From the NCBI GenBank assembly GCA_023055505.1, contig JALIRH010000023.1, positions 3,912,423 through 3,976,422 of the forward strand: a stretch of 64,000 bases of DNA, given 5' to 3'. This stretch comes from Callipepla californica brunnescens (taxonomy: Eukaryota > Chordata > Aves > Galliformes > Odontophoridae). Below are positions 25,100 to 36,430 of the stretch, in pieces. Position 1 is the first letter of the stretch. Each line of letters begins with the position of its first letter. The notes beneath the pieces were generated by a model. It ran no database searches, was not told where the DNA came from, and worked only from the letters and a program-made list of their open reading frames with translations. The position numbers and the translations under genes are program-made.

Positions 25100-26509
25100 A
25101 CCAAATGAGGGGTATGTTCTGGTAACAGGCAATGCCAAGAAGGCAGAGATGCTGGACGCCTTCTCTGCTTCTGTCTTTACTGCAAAGACTCCCCTTCAGG
25201 AATCCTGGACCCTGGAGGTAAGTGAAACAGTCTGGGGAACGGAAAACTTCCATTTGGTGAGGAAGAAGGTGGTCTGAGAGTATCTTGGCAACATCAGTGT
25301 ATATAAAACCATGGGCCTGGATGGGAAGACAGCCCCATGTGCTACGGGAGGAGGCAGAGATGACTGATGAACCACTTTCTATCATCTTTGAGAAGTCTTG
25401 GAGAATGGGAGAGGTGCCTGAAGACTAGAAGATAGAAAAAGACACTCTGGTCTTCATAAAGGGCAGGAAGGAGGATCAGGGTAATTACAGGCCAGTCAGC
25501 CTCACCTCTGTCCCTGGAAAGGTGATGCAACAGTCTGTTCTGGATGCCATCTCCAGGCAACTGGAAGAGAAGAAAGCTACCAGGAGTGGTCAGCATGGGT
25601 TCACCAGGGGGAGGTCATGCTCGACCAACCTGGTGGCCTTCTATGATGTCATTGCTGGCTGGGTGGATGGGGGGAGAGCAGCAGATGCAGTCTACCTCAA
25701 TTTCAGCAAGGCATGTGACACTGTCTCCCACAGCATCCTCAAAACAAAGCTGAAGAAGTGCGGAAAAGATGAATGTACAGTGAGGCAAGGTGAGAACTGG
25801 CTGACAGGCAGAGCTCAGAATGTTGTGATAAGCAGTGCATAGTCCAGGAGAGGGACCTGGGTGCCCTGGTGGATGGCAGGTTGACCATGAGCCAGCAGTG
25901 TGCCCTTGTGGCCAAGAGGGCCAGGGTCATCCTGGGGTGCATTAAAAACAGCACTGCCAGCAGGTCAAGGGAGGTGATCCTCCCCCTCTACTCTGCCCTT
26001 CTGAGGCCTCACCTGGAGTACTGTGTCCAGTTCTGGGCTCCCCAGTACGAAGAAGACAGGGAGCTCCTGGAAACAGTCCAGCAGATGGCAACAAAGATGA
26101 CAAAGGGTGTGGAATACCTCCCTTATGAGGAAAGGCTGAGAGACCTGGGTCTGTTCAGCCTTGGAAAAAGAAGACTCGGAATGGATCTGATCCACGTCTA
26201 TAAATATCAAAAGAGTGGGAGACAAAAGGATGAGGCTGGACTCTTTTCAGGCACTGTGGCAATTGGACAAGAGGCCACAGCCACAAACTGAAGCACATGA
26301 AGTTCTTCACAAATGTGCATGGGAACTTCTTCACAGTGCAGTGACGGAGCACTGGCACAGGCTGCACAGAGAGGTGGTGGAGTCTCCTCTGGAGACGTTC
26401 AAGACCCACCTGGACGCCTACCTGTGCAACCTGGGCTAGGGAGCTGCTTTGGCAGGGGGTTGGACTCAGTGATCTCTGGAGGTCCCTACCATTCTGTGAT
26501 TCTGTGAGC
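25100..26509 (+). repeat. CR1 LINE with reverse transcriptase remains, plus orientation
   Basis: This 1.4-kb element codes for KAEMLDAFSASVF near 25140, RKEDQGNYRPVSLTSVPGKV near 25470 and, in the frame 25522-25842, HGFTRGRSCSTNLVAFYDV and DAVYLNFSKACDTVSHSIL, the N-terminal half of CR1 reverse transcriptase. At about 25840 the sequence jumps past the catalytic FADD region to the ERDLGALVDGRLTMSQQCAL segment, then continues through 3'UTR to a tail ATTCTGTGATTCTGTGA. It is relatively young in sequence but non-functional. Confidence 0.9.
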
Positions 26510-27071
26510 AGCTCAGTACATCCTGACAAACCAGCACACAGTGTTCTTTCTGCTTCTGTGTAAGCATTCATGGGAAACACCTGACACAAATTTTGTTACA
26601 TTCCAATACCATTGTCATCATTCCCAACACAATGAAACCAAGATATGAGCTCTGTACCCAGGCTCCTGGATATAATCTACTAATCTGTTTAAATGAGCTA
26701 ATCAAGATGCATTTCATGGTGTGACATCCGTGCACACACACCTGTCTGTGTCATCACTGCTGAAACACCACTGCCTCACTGTGCTAATACCCACTGCTTG
26801 GTCTCCATAAATCCTCAGCAAGCACTTATGAATGTCATGGGTGCCATTTATTCCATATGGAGAAATTCAGCGATACATCTTTGCTTCATACACAATTCCA
26901 TGTCAGATGTCATTTTGTCACTGCTCCTCTCCTGCCAGCTCTTGCACAGCAACAAAAAGCAATGGAATACTGTGGGGCGAAAGGTTCAACCCCTACTGCC
27001 ATACCACCACCATCCACTTCTGATGTCATGGGCCAATATAGTAACACAGGAGGCATTACTTTCAGAGAGGC
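26510..27071 (-). mobile_element. Galluhop-like mariner, 5' half only (minus orientation)
   Basis: The 5' terminal repeat lies at 27045-27071 (minus strand CTCTCTGAAAGTAATGCCTC). Going down, the transposase N-terminus is recognisable, and unlike the other copies the sequence continues into the middle of the transposase (remains of the region between the DNA-binding domain and the first catalytic aspartate, near 26560-26720). It ends where the CR1 tail ends at 26509, so the 3' half is lost. Frameshifted throughout. Confidence 0.65.
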
Positions 27072-28240
27072 ATGCATGTGCACATGTGTCAAGAGTGGAA
27101 TGAAAGCAAAATACACACAATACTTACTGCTACACAAATACAATGCCCTAAACCCTCCCAGAATGGTGAGTGGCAGAGGACAACAGAGTACTTTATGGAG
27201 ACTCCAGAATGTACATCCAGTTTGTCACTTGTACCAAAATAAATAGTTTGATCTTAATACTGAATTAGTTATCTCTTCTCCCACTGTATTTTACACAATG
27301 CTGTTGAAACATTTGTTATTCAGACAGCCCTAGACCCTGACAGACATAAATGACTATAAAAAAGCCATATAGTGAATGATAATAACTTACTTCCCAAATG
27401 AACAAGCATCTGCACATGTTTATTTTGAGAAAAAAGCAACAGTTAAAACATTAATAACCCCTTTTCTAATGAACAGTTTTACTGTTATTAGATTATCAAA
27501 ATCTGTACACTGATCTTCTCAGAAATGACAATTCTTACACTGACACAGTCATTTAATATCAACAAATTTTAATATCCTGTTTAAAAACAATTTACCAATT
27601 CTCTGAATGAAAATAGTGGGTTTTTTTCAGCTTTCTGATCAGTATTTTAATCAAACTGTATTTCCATTAACAACTCATGTAAAGGAAACAGATGTTACAT
27701 CTACAAATTTGCAAGTAAGATCAGTATATTGCATCCTTTACCAGCAGAGGATGACATCTTAAATACACATTCAGCATGTGCTGAAACAATATGAATCTGA
27801 CTGATGACGTTGAATTTTAAGATCACTGGTTTAGATCGCCCAAATACTACATTAAAAAGTTTTGGCAGAGAAGAATGAGCTTCAGTATATACCAAACATA
27901 GATACAGTTCAGCGTAAGTATTCAGTAAGTTAAAACCAAACTAACAAGACTGTTAATCACTGGAACGTATGACTACATACCTGCAAAATCAACACATTGA
28001 AATGCTTCAGAATTTCAAAAATATCTTATTTTATATGATAGCATGAGACTGAAACAGAAGATCAGTGTAGTTCTTTTCAAAATTTCTGAAATACTTTACT
28101 ATCTGCCAAGCATAAACTTTTATTGTCAGGCTTTTTGGAATCTCCCTATGCCAGTTTGAGACAGTTATCAACGTGTATTAGGAGAAACCATGTCTCCCAC
28201 ACTACTTAGAAAGCTGAGCTAGTGACCATCAACTTCCACC

Positions 28241-28990
28241 TAGAATCCCAGAACCTTTAGAGTTGGAAGGAACCTTTAAAGGTCATCTAGTCCAACTCTA
28301 CTGCAATGAACAGGGACATCAACAGATGACTGATCTATCCTCACCCTGAATGCCTTCAGGGACTGGCCTTCCAACAAACCTCTGGGCAACCTGTTCCAGT
28401 GCCTCACCACCCTCACTGTAAAAGACTTCTTCCCTTTTTGAAGTTCTCCTCTGGACATCTTCCAACAGATCTGTGTCTCTCCTGTATTGAGGATTGCATA
28501 CCGAGATGCAGTACTACAGATGAGGTCTCAGCAGCATTGAGTAGAGGGGTAGGATCACCTCCCTTGACCTGCTGGGCATGCTTCTTTTGATGCAGCCCAG
28601 GATACACTTGGCTTCCTGGGCTGCAAGGGCACACTGCTGCCTCATGTCCAGCTTCCCATCCACCAGTATTCTTTTTGGCTGATCTGCACTCTAATCTTTT
28701 GGTTCCCCAGCTTGTATTTATTAACAGTGGATGTTGCCTTGACCCAGCTGCAAGATCCTGCACTTGAATATGTTGTACCTCATGAGGTTCTCCTAGGCCC
28801 AGTGCTCAAGCCTGTCCCTCTGCATGGCATCTTGTCCCTCAGGGGTGTCAGTAACACCCCGCTGCTTGGAATATCAGCAAATTTGCTGAGGGTGCACTAG
28901 ACCCCACTGTCAATGTCACTAATGAAGATATTAAAGAGTATGGGCCCCAGCACTGACCCTGGGGGATACCACTCATCACCAGTCTCCACG
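28241..28990 (-). repeat. CR1 LINE 3' part, minus orientation
   Basis: Antisense CR1 from TAGAATCCCAGAACC and AGTTGGAAGGAACCTTTAAA, through the CCTCTGGGCAACCTGTTCCA block, the CACACTGCTGCCTCATGTCC phrase near 28630 and the region of the polymerase end near 28860-28990. About 750 bp and decayed. Confidence 0.85.
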
Positions 28991-29364
28991 AGGACAGCAC
29001 TGTACTCACTGCCTCATCAATGGATTTCAGTACTTTTTCCGTAGAGTACTAAGTGTGGAAACAGTTTTGGGAAGGTAAGCAAACGTCTAAGGACGATTAA
29101 TGATGGATTTAGGGCACTGTATATATAAACTGCAGAGGAAGGGAAACTATATTGAAAGCACCAGCAAGTTTTCAGAGAGCCTGGGTATGTTGTGTAAAGG
29201 AACAATAAGAACAGAAATCAATAAGAGTTTACAGCTTAAAAATACTGATTTGAAAAAGCAGACCTTAAGAATAAGAACATAGCAATGCAATTGATTCAAT
29301 AAGCATTTAATATAACCTATGACATCATTTCCAAAGGGTGAGATTTTTGAAATGGAAGACTTAC

Positions 29365-29484
29365 ATGACTTGTAAACTTTCTGCTGTTAGATTATTCCAC
29401 ATGATCTCATTAGCTTGAAGGTTTTCATTTTCTTCTAATAAAGATGTATCAAACTCTATTTCTTGTTCAACAACTTCTGAAGAT
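29365..29484 (-). CDS. FER: FER coding exon F: coiled-coil/FX linker, residues 268-307 plus two bases of 308
   Basis: This 120-nt exon encodes [20 protein letters not shown], then [19 protein letters not shown]. The [24 protein letters not shown] run is strongly conserved in FER. The first five residues differ from the mammalian sequence I recall. The donor GTAAGTC is strong. The acceptor (TTTAATGAATTAG) has no real polypyrimidine tract and looks weak. The exon is phase 2 at both ends and divisible by three, so skipping would delete 40 residues in frame. It falls in the region between F-BAR and SH2 where phosphatidic-acid binding (FX domain) has been described for FER. Confidence 0.95.
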
Positions 29485-29934
29485 CTAATTCATTAAATAA
29501 ATATTTTGTTTATAAAATTGGAATATAGTTCAAAATAGAATATAGTTAAAATTACGTATGAAATAATAGAAAAGTAGCAATCACATACACCTTTTTCATT
29601 TGAATAAAGAACAAGTCTCATTTTATGCTCAGGTGTTCTTAAAATACATTTTTTCAAATTAAATTAATAAGATAACCAAGGTTTCTCAGGATACAACTGT
29701 ATGCACAGGGCACTGAGTCTGCTATGAACTTAACAATTGCCAATTCACATATATTAACAATAAAGTATACAATAAGGGGTCTTAGAACTATTTCCATATA
29801 CAGTCCAATAAATAGCAAATACAGCTTATTTTAAAAATACAAGACTTTACTGCATTATCTGCATGCTCCCTTGTTTCAGACACTGCTCACTCTGCAATAA
29901 CTGCAAACATGCACACCAAGATGAGAATGTGTAC
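29485..29934 (-). other. FER: FER intron between exons F and E
   Basis: This short 450-bp intron is AT-rich with no recognised repeat. Its 3' end on the minus strand (just above 29484) lacks a clear polypyrimidine tract before the AG. Confidence 0.85.
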
Positions 29935-30072
29935 CTGTGAGTATCTATGAAGTCATTATACTCAGAATTCGGGTCTATCTGTTCAACCGAAGTCTGGATC
30001 TCTTTGTGGACATTCACAATCTCTTCTGTAACCAGACTGGTAATCTGGCTATACTCATCCAAGATTCCTTTT
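29935..30072 (-). CDS. FER: FER coding exon E: end of the F-BAR domain, residues 222-267 plus two bases of 268
   Basis: This 138-nt exon encodes [18 protein letters not shown], then [14 protein letters not shown] and [10 protein letters not shown], the last F-BAR helix and the transition into the FX region. The acceptor is CCTCTCTAG and the donor GTACAC. It is phase 2 at both ends and a multiple of three, so its loss would remove 46 residues without a frameshift. The open frame runs past the donor for about 28 residues of unrelated intronic sequence, which I excluded. The intron to exon F is only 450 bp, the shortest in the window. Confidence 0.96.
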
Positions 30073-31963
30073 CTAGAGAGGAAAAAAAACTCTACTGTAT
30101 AACATGGTACTGAAGGCATAGATAGTATTGGAGATGACTCAAACTTTCAGTTTACTGTTTCTATAAATTCTTGTTGCAACTGGCTAGAAGAGGGAAAATG
30201 TCTATTACTCAGAGAAATAACACAGTATTTGTGGCCTTTTCTTTATCAACTGGCCTTGAAAGGAGAAGTCTCTAATACCACGATCCTTGCACTGATTTCA
30301 GAATACAGAGTAGACAAACTAAAGCTAAACTAAGAGATTACAAGGAACAGGAACGTACACAACTTGCTGATGGCACTGTTTCACAACCAGAAGAGTCATC
30401 ATGCTTGTCTTTATCTACAAAAATGCATCTCACATACTCCTGAGCAACAAAATGCATTCTGACACAATGGCAAATGAGTTAAAGAATAAGAATTTCCTTC
30501 AAAAATTGTTTTCTTCATTATTATCTACCCTTTATCATATAGTTATTTTATGAATTAGTTATTTACACAAAACCAAACAAACTTCACTTTGGCATGTTTA
30601 CCACAAGAGGAAAAAACATCAAAGAAGAAATTTCACACAAGAAAGTAGAAGCCATTCAGCCTATCAGCCAGTTCCAGAAGCAGGAAAAATGAAGTGATTA
30701 AGGAGTGGTAAAAGAACAGGTAATATTTTACCACAAATTTTAAGAGCATCAAGTGACATCTCAGAATACTCTCCTGTTCTCTTTAACTTTCAGCTTTCCA
30801 TAAAAGAAACCTCCTTTTTTTTTTTTTTTTTTTTTTTTTGACAAACTTGCTGGCTTGCAGGATGTTGAAGAGTGGCAAGATTTTCAAAATACTGACAATT
30901 TTGACCAGTCAAGAGGAAAATGCAGAGAAAGACGTAATAATACATTTTTCATGGGTATGTTCTTTAAATATGTTTACTCAGCAAAAAATGTTATTTGCTT
31001 GGATTTTTCCAGTAGTTTTTGTAAGGAGACAAGAGACAAGATAAGTCATTAAATCTTGCCTTGCCTGTGAATATGAAAAGGTTTCAGAAGACAGTTTAAA
31101 GAGTGCAACAAACAAAAGGTCTGTATCAGCTACAGCAATGCTATATCTAAGAAAAAGGGAATCAATGGCAATTACTATCTATCTACATAAAAATCAAACT
31201 GTTTAATTCTCCCTCATTTCCTATTTGCTGAAGTCATACAACATATTTCCGTAAAAGCAAAAAATTGAGTTACAGAGCCTCATATCTAACTGAACAATAC
31301 CAACAGAAAAAAGTAACCATTCTGCATGTTGGTGACTTACAAAACCAACTCACGTTCTTCAGGAAAAGAAGCAGCATGGCAACCACAGACCAGAAATAAG
31401 GTCTTGACGCCTGTTCTCTAAGACAATCGATTTGCATATCTTCTGTAGGAACGTAAAGAATGACCTTACAGGGAAAAGGTACTTCTATATTTACTGTTGG
31501 ATTCCTCACAGTAAGATTAGGTTTACATGATCCTGTTATATGCCTACACATTTGACTAATCATGCATCTGTCTGGTCTGCCTCCAAAACAACAGTCAAGA
31601 TGGCTGGACAGTTTAAACCAAAGTCTTTAGTGGCAAAATCTCATGAAAACAGGACTACTAGAGAGGCAACAAACTCCTGTTATTCTAGATGAAGGAGAGG
31701 ATAAACTGTGAACACTAATTAATCTGTTAAATTGAAAAGTTAAGATGGTGTCTTGCCAAAATGTATAAGTAACCCCTCAAAACTACTGTCTGTATTTGAA
31801 CAGACTTATTAATGCCCAATTATTGTCAACTGGAAGTTTAAAACAGCTTTTTTCTGTACCCATGATGCACAGATAACTGACTGCAGTTCACTAATTTCTA
31901 ATAATGCGGTACATTAGAATTCTACACAACTTGCAAGTTAAAATATGCAAGAAAATATCTTAC
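30073..31963 (-). other. FER: FER intron between exons E and D
   Basis: This 1891-bp intron holds a run of about 23 T on the plus strand near 30817-30839 and a cysteine-rich minus-strand open frame at 31270-31640 that may contain a cryptic exon (see findings). No CR1 or mariner copy was recognised. Confidence 0.85.
30817..30839. repeat. Poly-T tract
   Basis: A run of about 23 T on the plus strand in the intron between FER exons E and D. No retrotransposon body or target duplication was recognised next to it. Confidence 0.9.
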
Positions 31964-32147
31964 AGGGCTTTAATCATTTCTTCTTGCATTTTCTGAAGCG
32001 AATCAAGTAAGAGAGGAAGCGTAGTGTCATAATATTGGTGTTGATACAACTGTGCTCCTTTCAGTGCCAATACATACTGATTATGCAACATATGAAGCTT
32101 CATAGTGGCTTTATCACACCGATCTTTGGCTTTCTCCGTCTCCTTTC
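31964..32147 (-). CDS. FER: FER coding exon D: F-BAR domain, residues 161-221 plus two bases of 222
   Basis: This 184-nt exon reads [19 protein letters not shown], then [20 protein letters not shown] and [18 protein letters not shown], the second long helix pair of the FER F-BAR domain. The [12 protein letters not shown] block is a family signature shared with FES. The acceptor is TTTTCCCATAG and the donor is GTAAGA. It starts in phase 1 and ends in phase 2 with CT, which exon E completes as Leu222. Upstream lies the largest intron of the window (13,044 bp) and downstream one of 1891 bp. No disruption is visible. Confidence 0.97.
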
Positions 32148-32889
32148 CTATGGGAAAACAGAAACACAACAGAAAAGGACAAGGTAAATTAAAAGTACAC
32201 AGATTTGTGGATGGCATAAATCTAACTGATATCTAATTGATTCATAACAGGCTTACACTTTATTATTATCCTAAATAAATACCATTCCAAGGTATTTGAC
32301 AATACATGCTTTTATTATTAATTTGGAAATACACCTTTTCCAAGGCATTTCTCTGAAGAAGTAAATTACCATCCTGAAGATGTTAATATGACCAAGTCTC
32401 TTGGCTTTCTTATTCTACGTAAGAAAATAAAAAAAAAAAAAAACAGAAAAAAACACCACTTCTGCTTTGACCAGAATCCTTTATCTAGAAAGTACACGAA
32501 AGCCACTGTCGAAACTGGTATAGAAACAATATGACTGTTAAGAATAAAGACTAAAAAACTCAACACACACAACTACTGAAATGCTAACATTTCATTTGCC
32601 TCAAAGTGAATAAACATTTTAAATGAGGAAAACAATAGGTGTCTTACTAGCTGAGACCTGCGATTCACACAGATGGTTGTCATTTATTTCAAGAAAACAC
32701 TACATATCATCCCAAGCAAGCACTGATGCAATCTCATTATCAGTAGCTGAACTCCAGCACAGTTATTCCTGTACAAAACTCTCAGCTTTACTACAACTTA
32801 ACATTTCCTTATCACTGACAGTATACTGATCAACAGTATAGGAGGTCAGCACTGCAATCTTATCTCTATTAGATCAGTTCAGTGCTGAA

Positions 32890-33310
32890 CCTGAGAGCTA
32901 CAAGGTACTTCAAGAGGTCATCTATTCTACTCTTTGCCACAGTAATTACACAGCCATGTGACATGTCTCCCTAAGATCTCCAAGACAACAATGCAACTCC
33001 TCAGTACAATTCAGATCTAGTACGGCGCTAGCTGAAAACATTGTCCTGTCATCTCATTCCTTCACTCTATAATACAAATTTATAAAATTTAACTGTTGCT
33101 CATTTCACCCACGTGCCACAGGCATGAAAAATAGATTCTACAGCCCCCTGGAATTAATCTTTTATGTAGCAGAAGACTATATACTTTCCTCTTCCACCCA
33201 GTCTTCTAACCTTTATGCTAATTAAGCTATAGCCTTCCCTTGTAAATCCTATTTTCCCTTTGTGTTGAATGGCTCACAACATTACACAAGAGTAACCTCA
33301 GGTAAAGTTC
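32890..33310 (-). repeat. Old, strongly diverged CR1-like fragment, minus orientation
   Basis: The order of motifs (AGAGGTCATCTATTCTACTC near 32917, AATTAATCTTTTATGTAGCA near 33150, CACCCAGTCTTCTAACCTTT near 33196 and a following CCTTGTAAATCC region) resembles the antisense of ancient CR1 3' parts. No tail is preserved. The call rests on pattern memory only. Confidence 0.45.
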
Positions 33311-33449
33311 AACGTCGAAAGCCAAGGGGGAAATTAAACCCCTAGGAAAAAAAAAGTGTTTCTTTTGAACACTATACAAACATAGATAAAAGGTAGTTGA
33401 TACAGTTGCTTTTAACCAGCTTCAGACCACCAAAGAAACGCAATGATCA

Positions 33450-33668
33450 CACATCAGGGCTCACTGGAAACTCTCAGATAAGGAGATGTCCAAGTAGAGG
33501 TGCCTCCTTTTGGCTACCAGCTCCAAAATGAGGTTAGGCGCCAGGTCCAGCCCTTCCACTCACAAAGGTGAATTGCTTGCATTGGTGCACCCAGGGCCAC
33601 CAACTCCCTTTCACCCAGTGCTCCATCACTGGTTCAGGCAGTGACCAAAGGGTTCCCATACATGTCAA
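33450..33668. repeat. Unclassified dispersed repeat, copy 1
   Basis: This segment aligns by eye with 36195-36430 in the same orientation. Shared phrases include the CCAGCCCTT block near 33547, GCATTGGTGCACCCAGGGC, and GTGCTCCATCACTGGTTCAG followed by CATAC. I do not recognise the family; an old solo LTR or other non-CR1 repeat is possible. Confidence 0.5.
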
Positions 33669-36194
33669 CACTGTCTGCTTTTATTTTGGCCTCTGATTTT
33701 GCAAGCCAGCAAGCAAATAAATAAATAGACACCACTAATCATTTCCAGCCATCTCTTCGGTTTCTGGAATGATCTGAAACTATATCTGTCCTCCAATGCG
33801 CTTTAAATCCCTGTAAGGTATACTGATACCTATAAATTTAATAATCAAACTCTAGATCAAAGTGATGAAACATTGAAAGACCACACCCATGTAATCCCAA
33901 CATATATCCTGCAGTATCCCACAGGATACATTATTCTGAAAGGACCCTCTTAATAATCATTCTCCAAGCAGCTTTACGGAGACAGATTTGTACCTCTACT
34001 AGAATATTTCCAACCTGATCATGCATTGCCCTTGTCACCATCATGAAAGGATAACACAAGAGAAAAAAGAAAGACATAGCAGATTAAAAACCTTAATGTA
34101 TATCTTGAAAATCTGATATTTTTGTGAATCAATACACAAAGGACTGATTTGTGTATACTAGTAAAATACAGAAACACACTAAAGTATGCCAAAAAAGTTG
34201 AGAGTCAAACTGGTAAACCAGCAACAAAACTGGTAATAAATCTTATTTCAAATACATAGGAGTCAGCAAGCTCATCAGAAGGTCTACATGATAGCTATAT
34301 AAAGAAAGCCTGTAAGGAAGAAGAAAATATTAGTACTTTCCTTTTGTGTTCATTGTAAACAACATTTAGAACTTTCCATGCTGAAATGCCTCTTTATGAA
34401 AGAGAAAAACCATCTCTGAAGTGTCAGGAACTAGCAGGACTGGAACCTGTTTAGCTTTAGAACTCTAGAGGTATTTGAGAAAGTTGTAACAGAAATAACA
34501 CAGTTTTAAAGGAGAAAGAAGTAGGCACTCAGTGGATAGCTCTCAAAAATATTAGCTGGGTCTCAATATATGAAGTGATAAAGATGCTGTTGAAGATGCT
34601 GCATGAAGCAAACAAAAAGTATGTTTCACTGGAAGACTTTTTTTTTTTTTTTGCCAAAACAGAATAACACTGAGCTATTTTTTTCTAAATTCAACCTGGA
34701 TCACTTGGAGGGCATGAAAAAAAACAGGATGACTAGAACAGCATCCAAGAACTTACGAACTGAATATATCTGACACCAGTGTACCAAGAGTAGCATTCAA
34801 TTTTTCCATTCTTGAGTACTTTGTTGTATTCAGTACACCTTAAAGATAAACACTTCAGCAAATCTCAGAATGAATGAAAGTGTCATACATACTCAGTTCT
34901 CAAATACAGTAGACTATGGCATCATCTTGGTTGCTGACTGTCAAAACATGCACACTATATGGTGTTTGTGGAGAATAAGAAGCACATGAACATGTAAGGA
35001 TAATGAAAAGTGAATGAAGAGAATTTTGAGGGGAAGCCATCAAGCAGTAGTTACAATTCAGAGACTGGATGAAAAAAGACAGGACAAGGCAGGTGGAACT
35101 CAGAACTGGAACAACTCGGTTTTGCTTAAACCCAGACTAATCCTTCAACAGATGCACTAGACTGAAAACTCCTTGGGAAATGGGCAGAGGAGGTCAAGAT
35201 GGCAGTAGAGAAAGGAATGTTGGATTGTTTGTTTACATTGTTCTTTTGGCCATTCCTACTGGAGCTATTTGGCCTAACTGCTCTAGTTTACATGAACTTT
35301 TTTTTTTCAAATATTGTAGTAAAATTCAGAACTTATATCTTGCAGCTTGTCCATGCCATGTCTTTAAGCTGCATATTCTATTGGTTTAACAAAATCAGCA
35401 TATGTGAAACCATACAGAGCTCTATCAGTAAGGGTTCCTGACCTACAAATCACAACAGACAGCTTTCAACAGCTAAACTAAACTGAAAATTCACACAATT
35501 AATAATCACACCTACATAACTAGAGATTATCTGCATTGTATCTCTTTCACAGAACTTGTTAATGGCTAAACTACCCCTTTTTATGCCATAAGAACTAAAT
35601 TCCTTTCCTATTCATTACTCATTAGTGAAATACCTCTACAAATTTTAGACTAGATCCACTTACCATACACATTCTACTTTTAAATGCAGTCTTAGAACAT
35701 ATAATTAATAGAAGAAAGATAGCTACAGCACTATTTCCATATCACAACTTACTCATTAAAACAGCAAAACTCAGTGAGGCAGAGTACACAGTTGTTCTAT
35801 GTGCCAATTAACTCACGAAAACATCAAGTTTTCTTTATCTGTATATTGAATTTTATAAATAGATATAATTCTACTACTATCATTTGTTGTGAAACCTGTT
35901 TAATGTTAATGGGAACAGGCTGACTATACAATATGTCAAGTTACAAAGAGCACTATGAAGCTTCTAAAATTCAATTATGAAAGTTTGACATTTGGAAAGA
36001 AAAGGCTGGCACTCTTGTTAAGCTATTTTAGAGAGCCAGCTATTCCATTTCCTAGTAAATACTCTGCTCCGTACAGTACAGGAGCCATCCAGAAAAACTC
36101 TTATAGGATATTTTCTATTAAAAGCGTTGTAAAGGCAAAGGGACCAGAACAAACAGGGAGATGTTGCAAAAGGAAGAAAAATGAATGCTCACCC

Positions 36195-36430
36195 AACTCC
36201 AAGGACCTACGCTCACAGGGAAAAAACTCCAGGAGGGATCTCCAAAAAGAGATCCTTCCTCAATGTCAGTCAGCCTTCAAACAAGGTCTAAGAGGGGCTG
36301 AGCCTGGCTCCAGCCCTTCTGGCCACATAGGAAGATTGCATTAACCAGCGCTTCCAGGGCTGACTGGGTCTTTCCTTCAGGTGCTCAATCAGTGGTTCAA
36401 GCTGTGACTTAGCAGTCACCATACAAGCAT
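36195..36430. repeat. Unclassified dispersed repeat, copy 2
   Basis: This is the partner of the repeat at 33450-33668. It has the corresponding phrases GGCTCCAGCCCTTCTGG, GCATTAACCAGCGCTTCCAG and GTGCTCAATCAGTGGTTCAA in the same order. It overlaps the end of a 129-codon plus-strand open frame (35955-36344) that I take to be accidental. Confidence 0.5.

Larger units (their letters stand above)
23391..29364 (-). other. FER: FER intron between exons G and F
   Basis: This 5974-bp intron is loaded with repeats: a plus-strand CR1 tail, a minus-strand CR1, a long plus-strand CR1 with reverse transcriptase remains, a mariner fragment and a second minus-strand CR1. The stretches 23391-23764, 24926-25099, 27072-28240 and 28991-29364 show nothing recognisable. 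Confidence 0.85.

Noticed and set aside
35955..36344. Plus-strand open frame of 129 codons
   Set aside because: It is on the strand opposite to FER, its end lies in the unclassified repeat at 36195-36430, and its composition follows AT-rich intron sequence.
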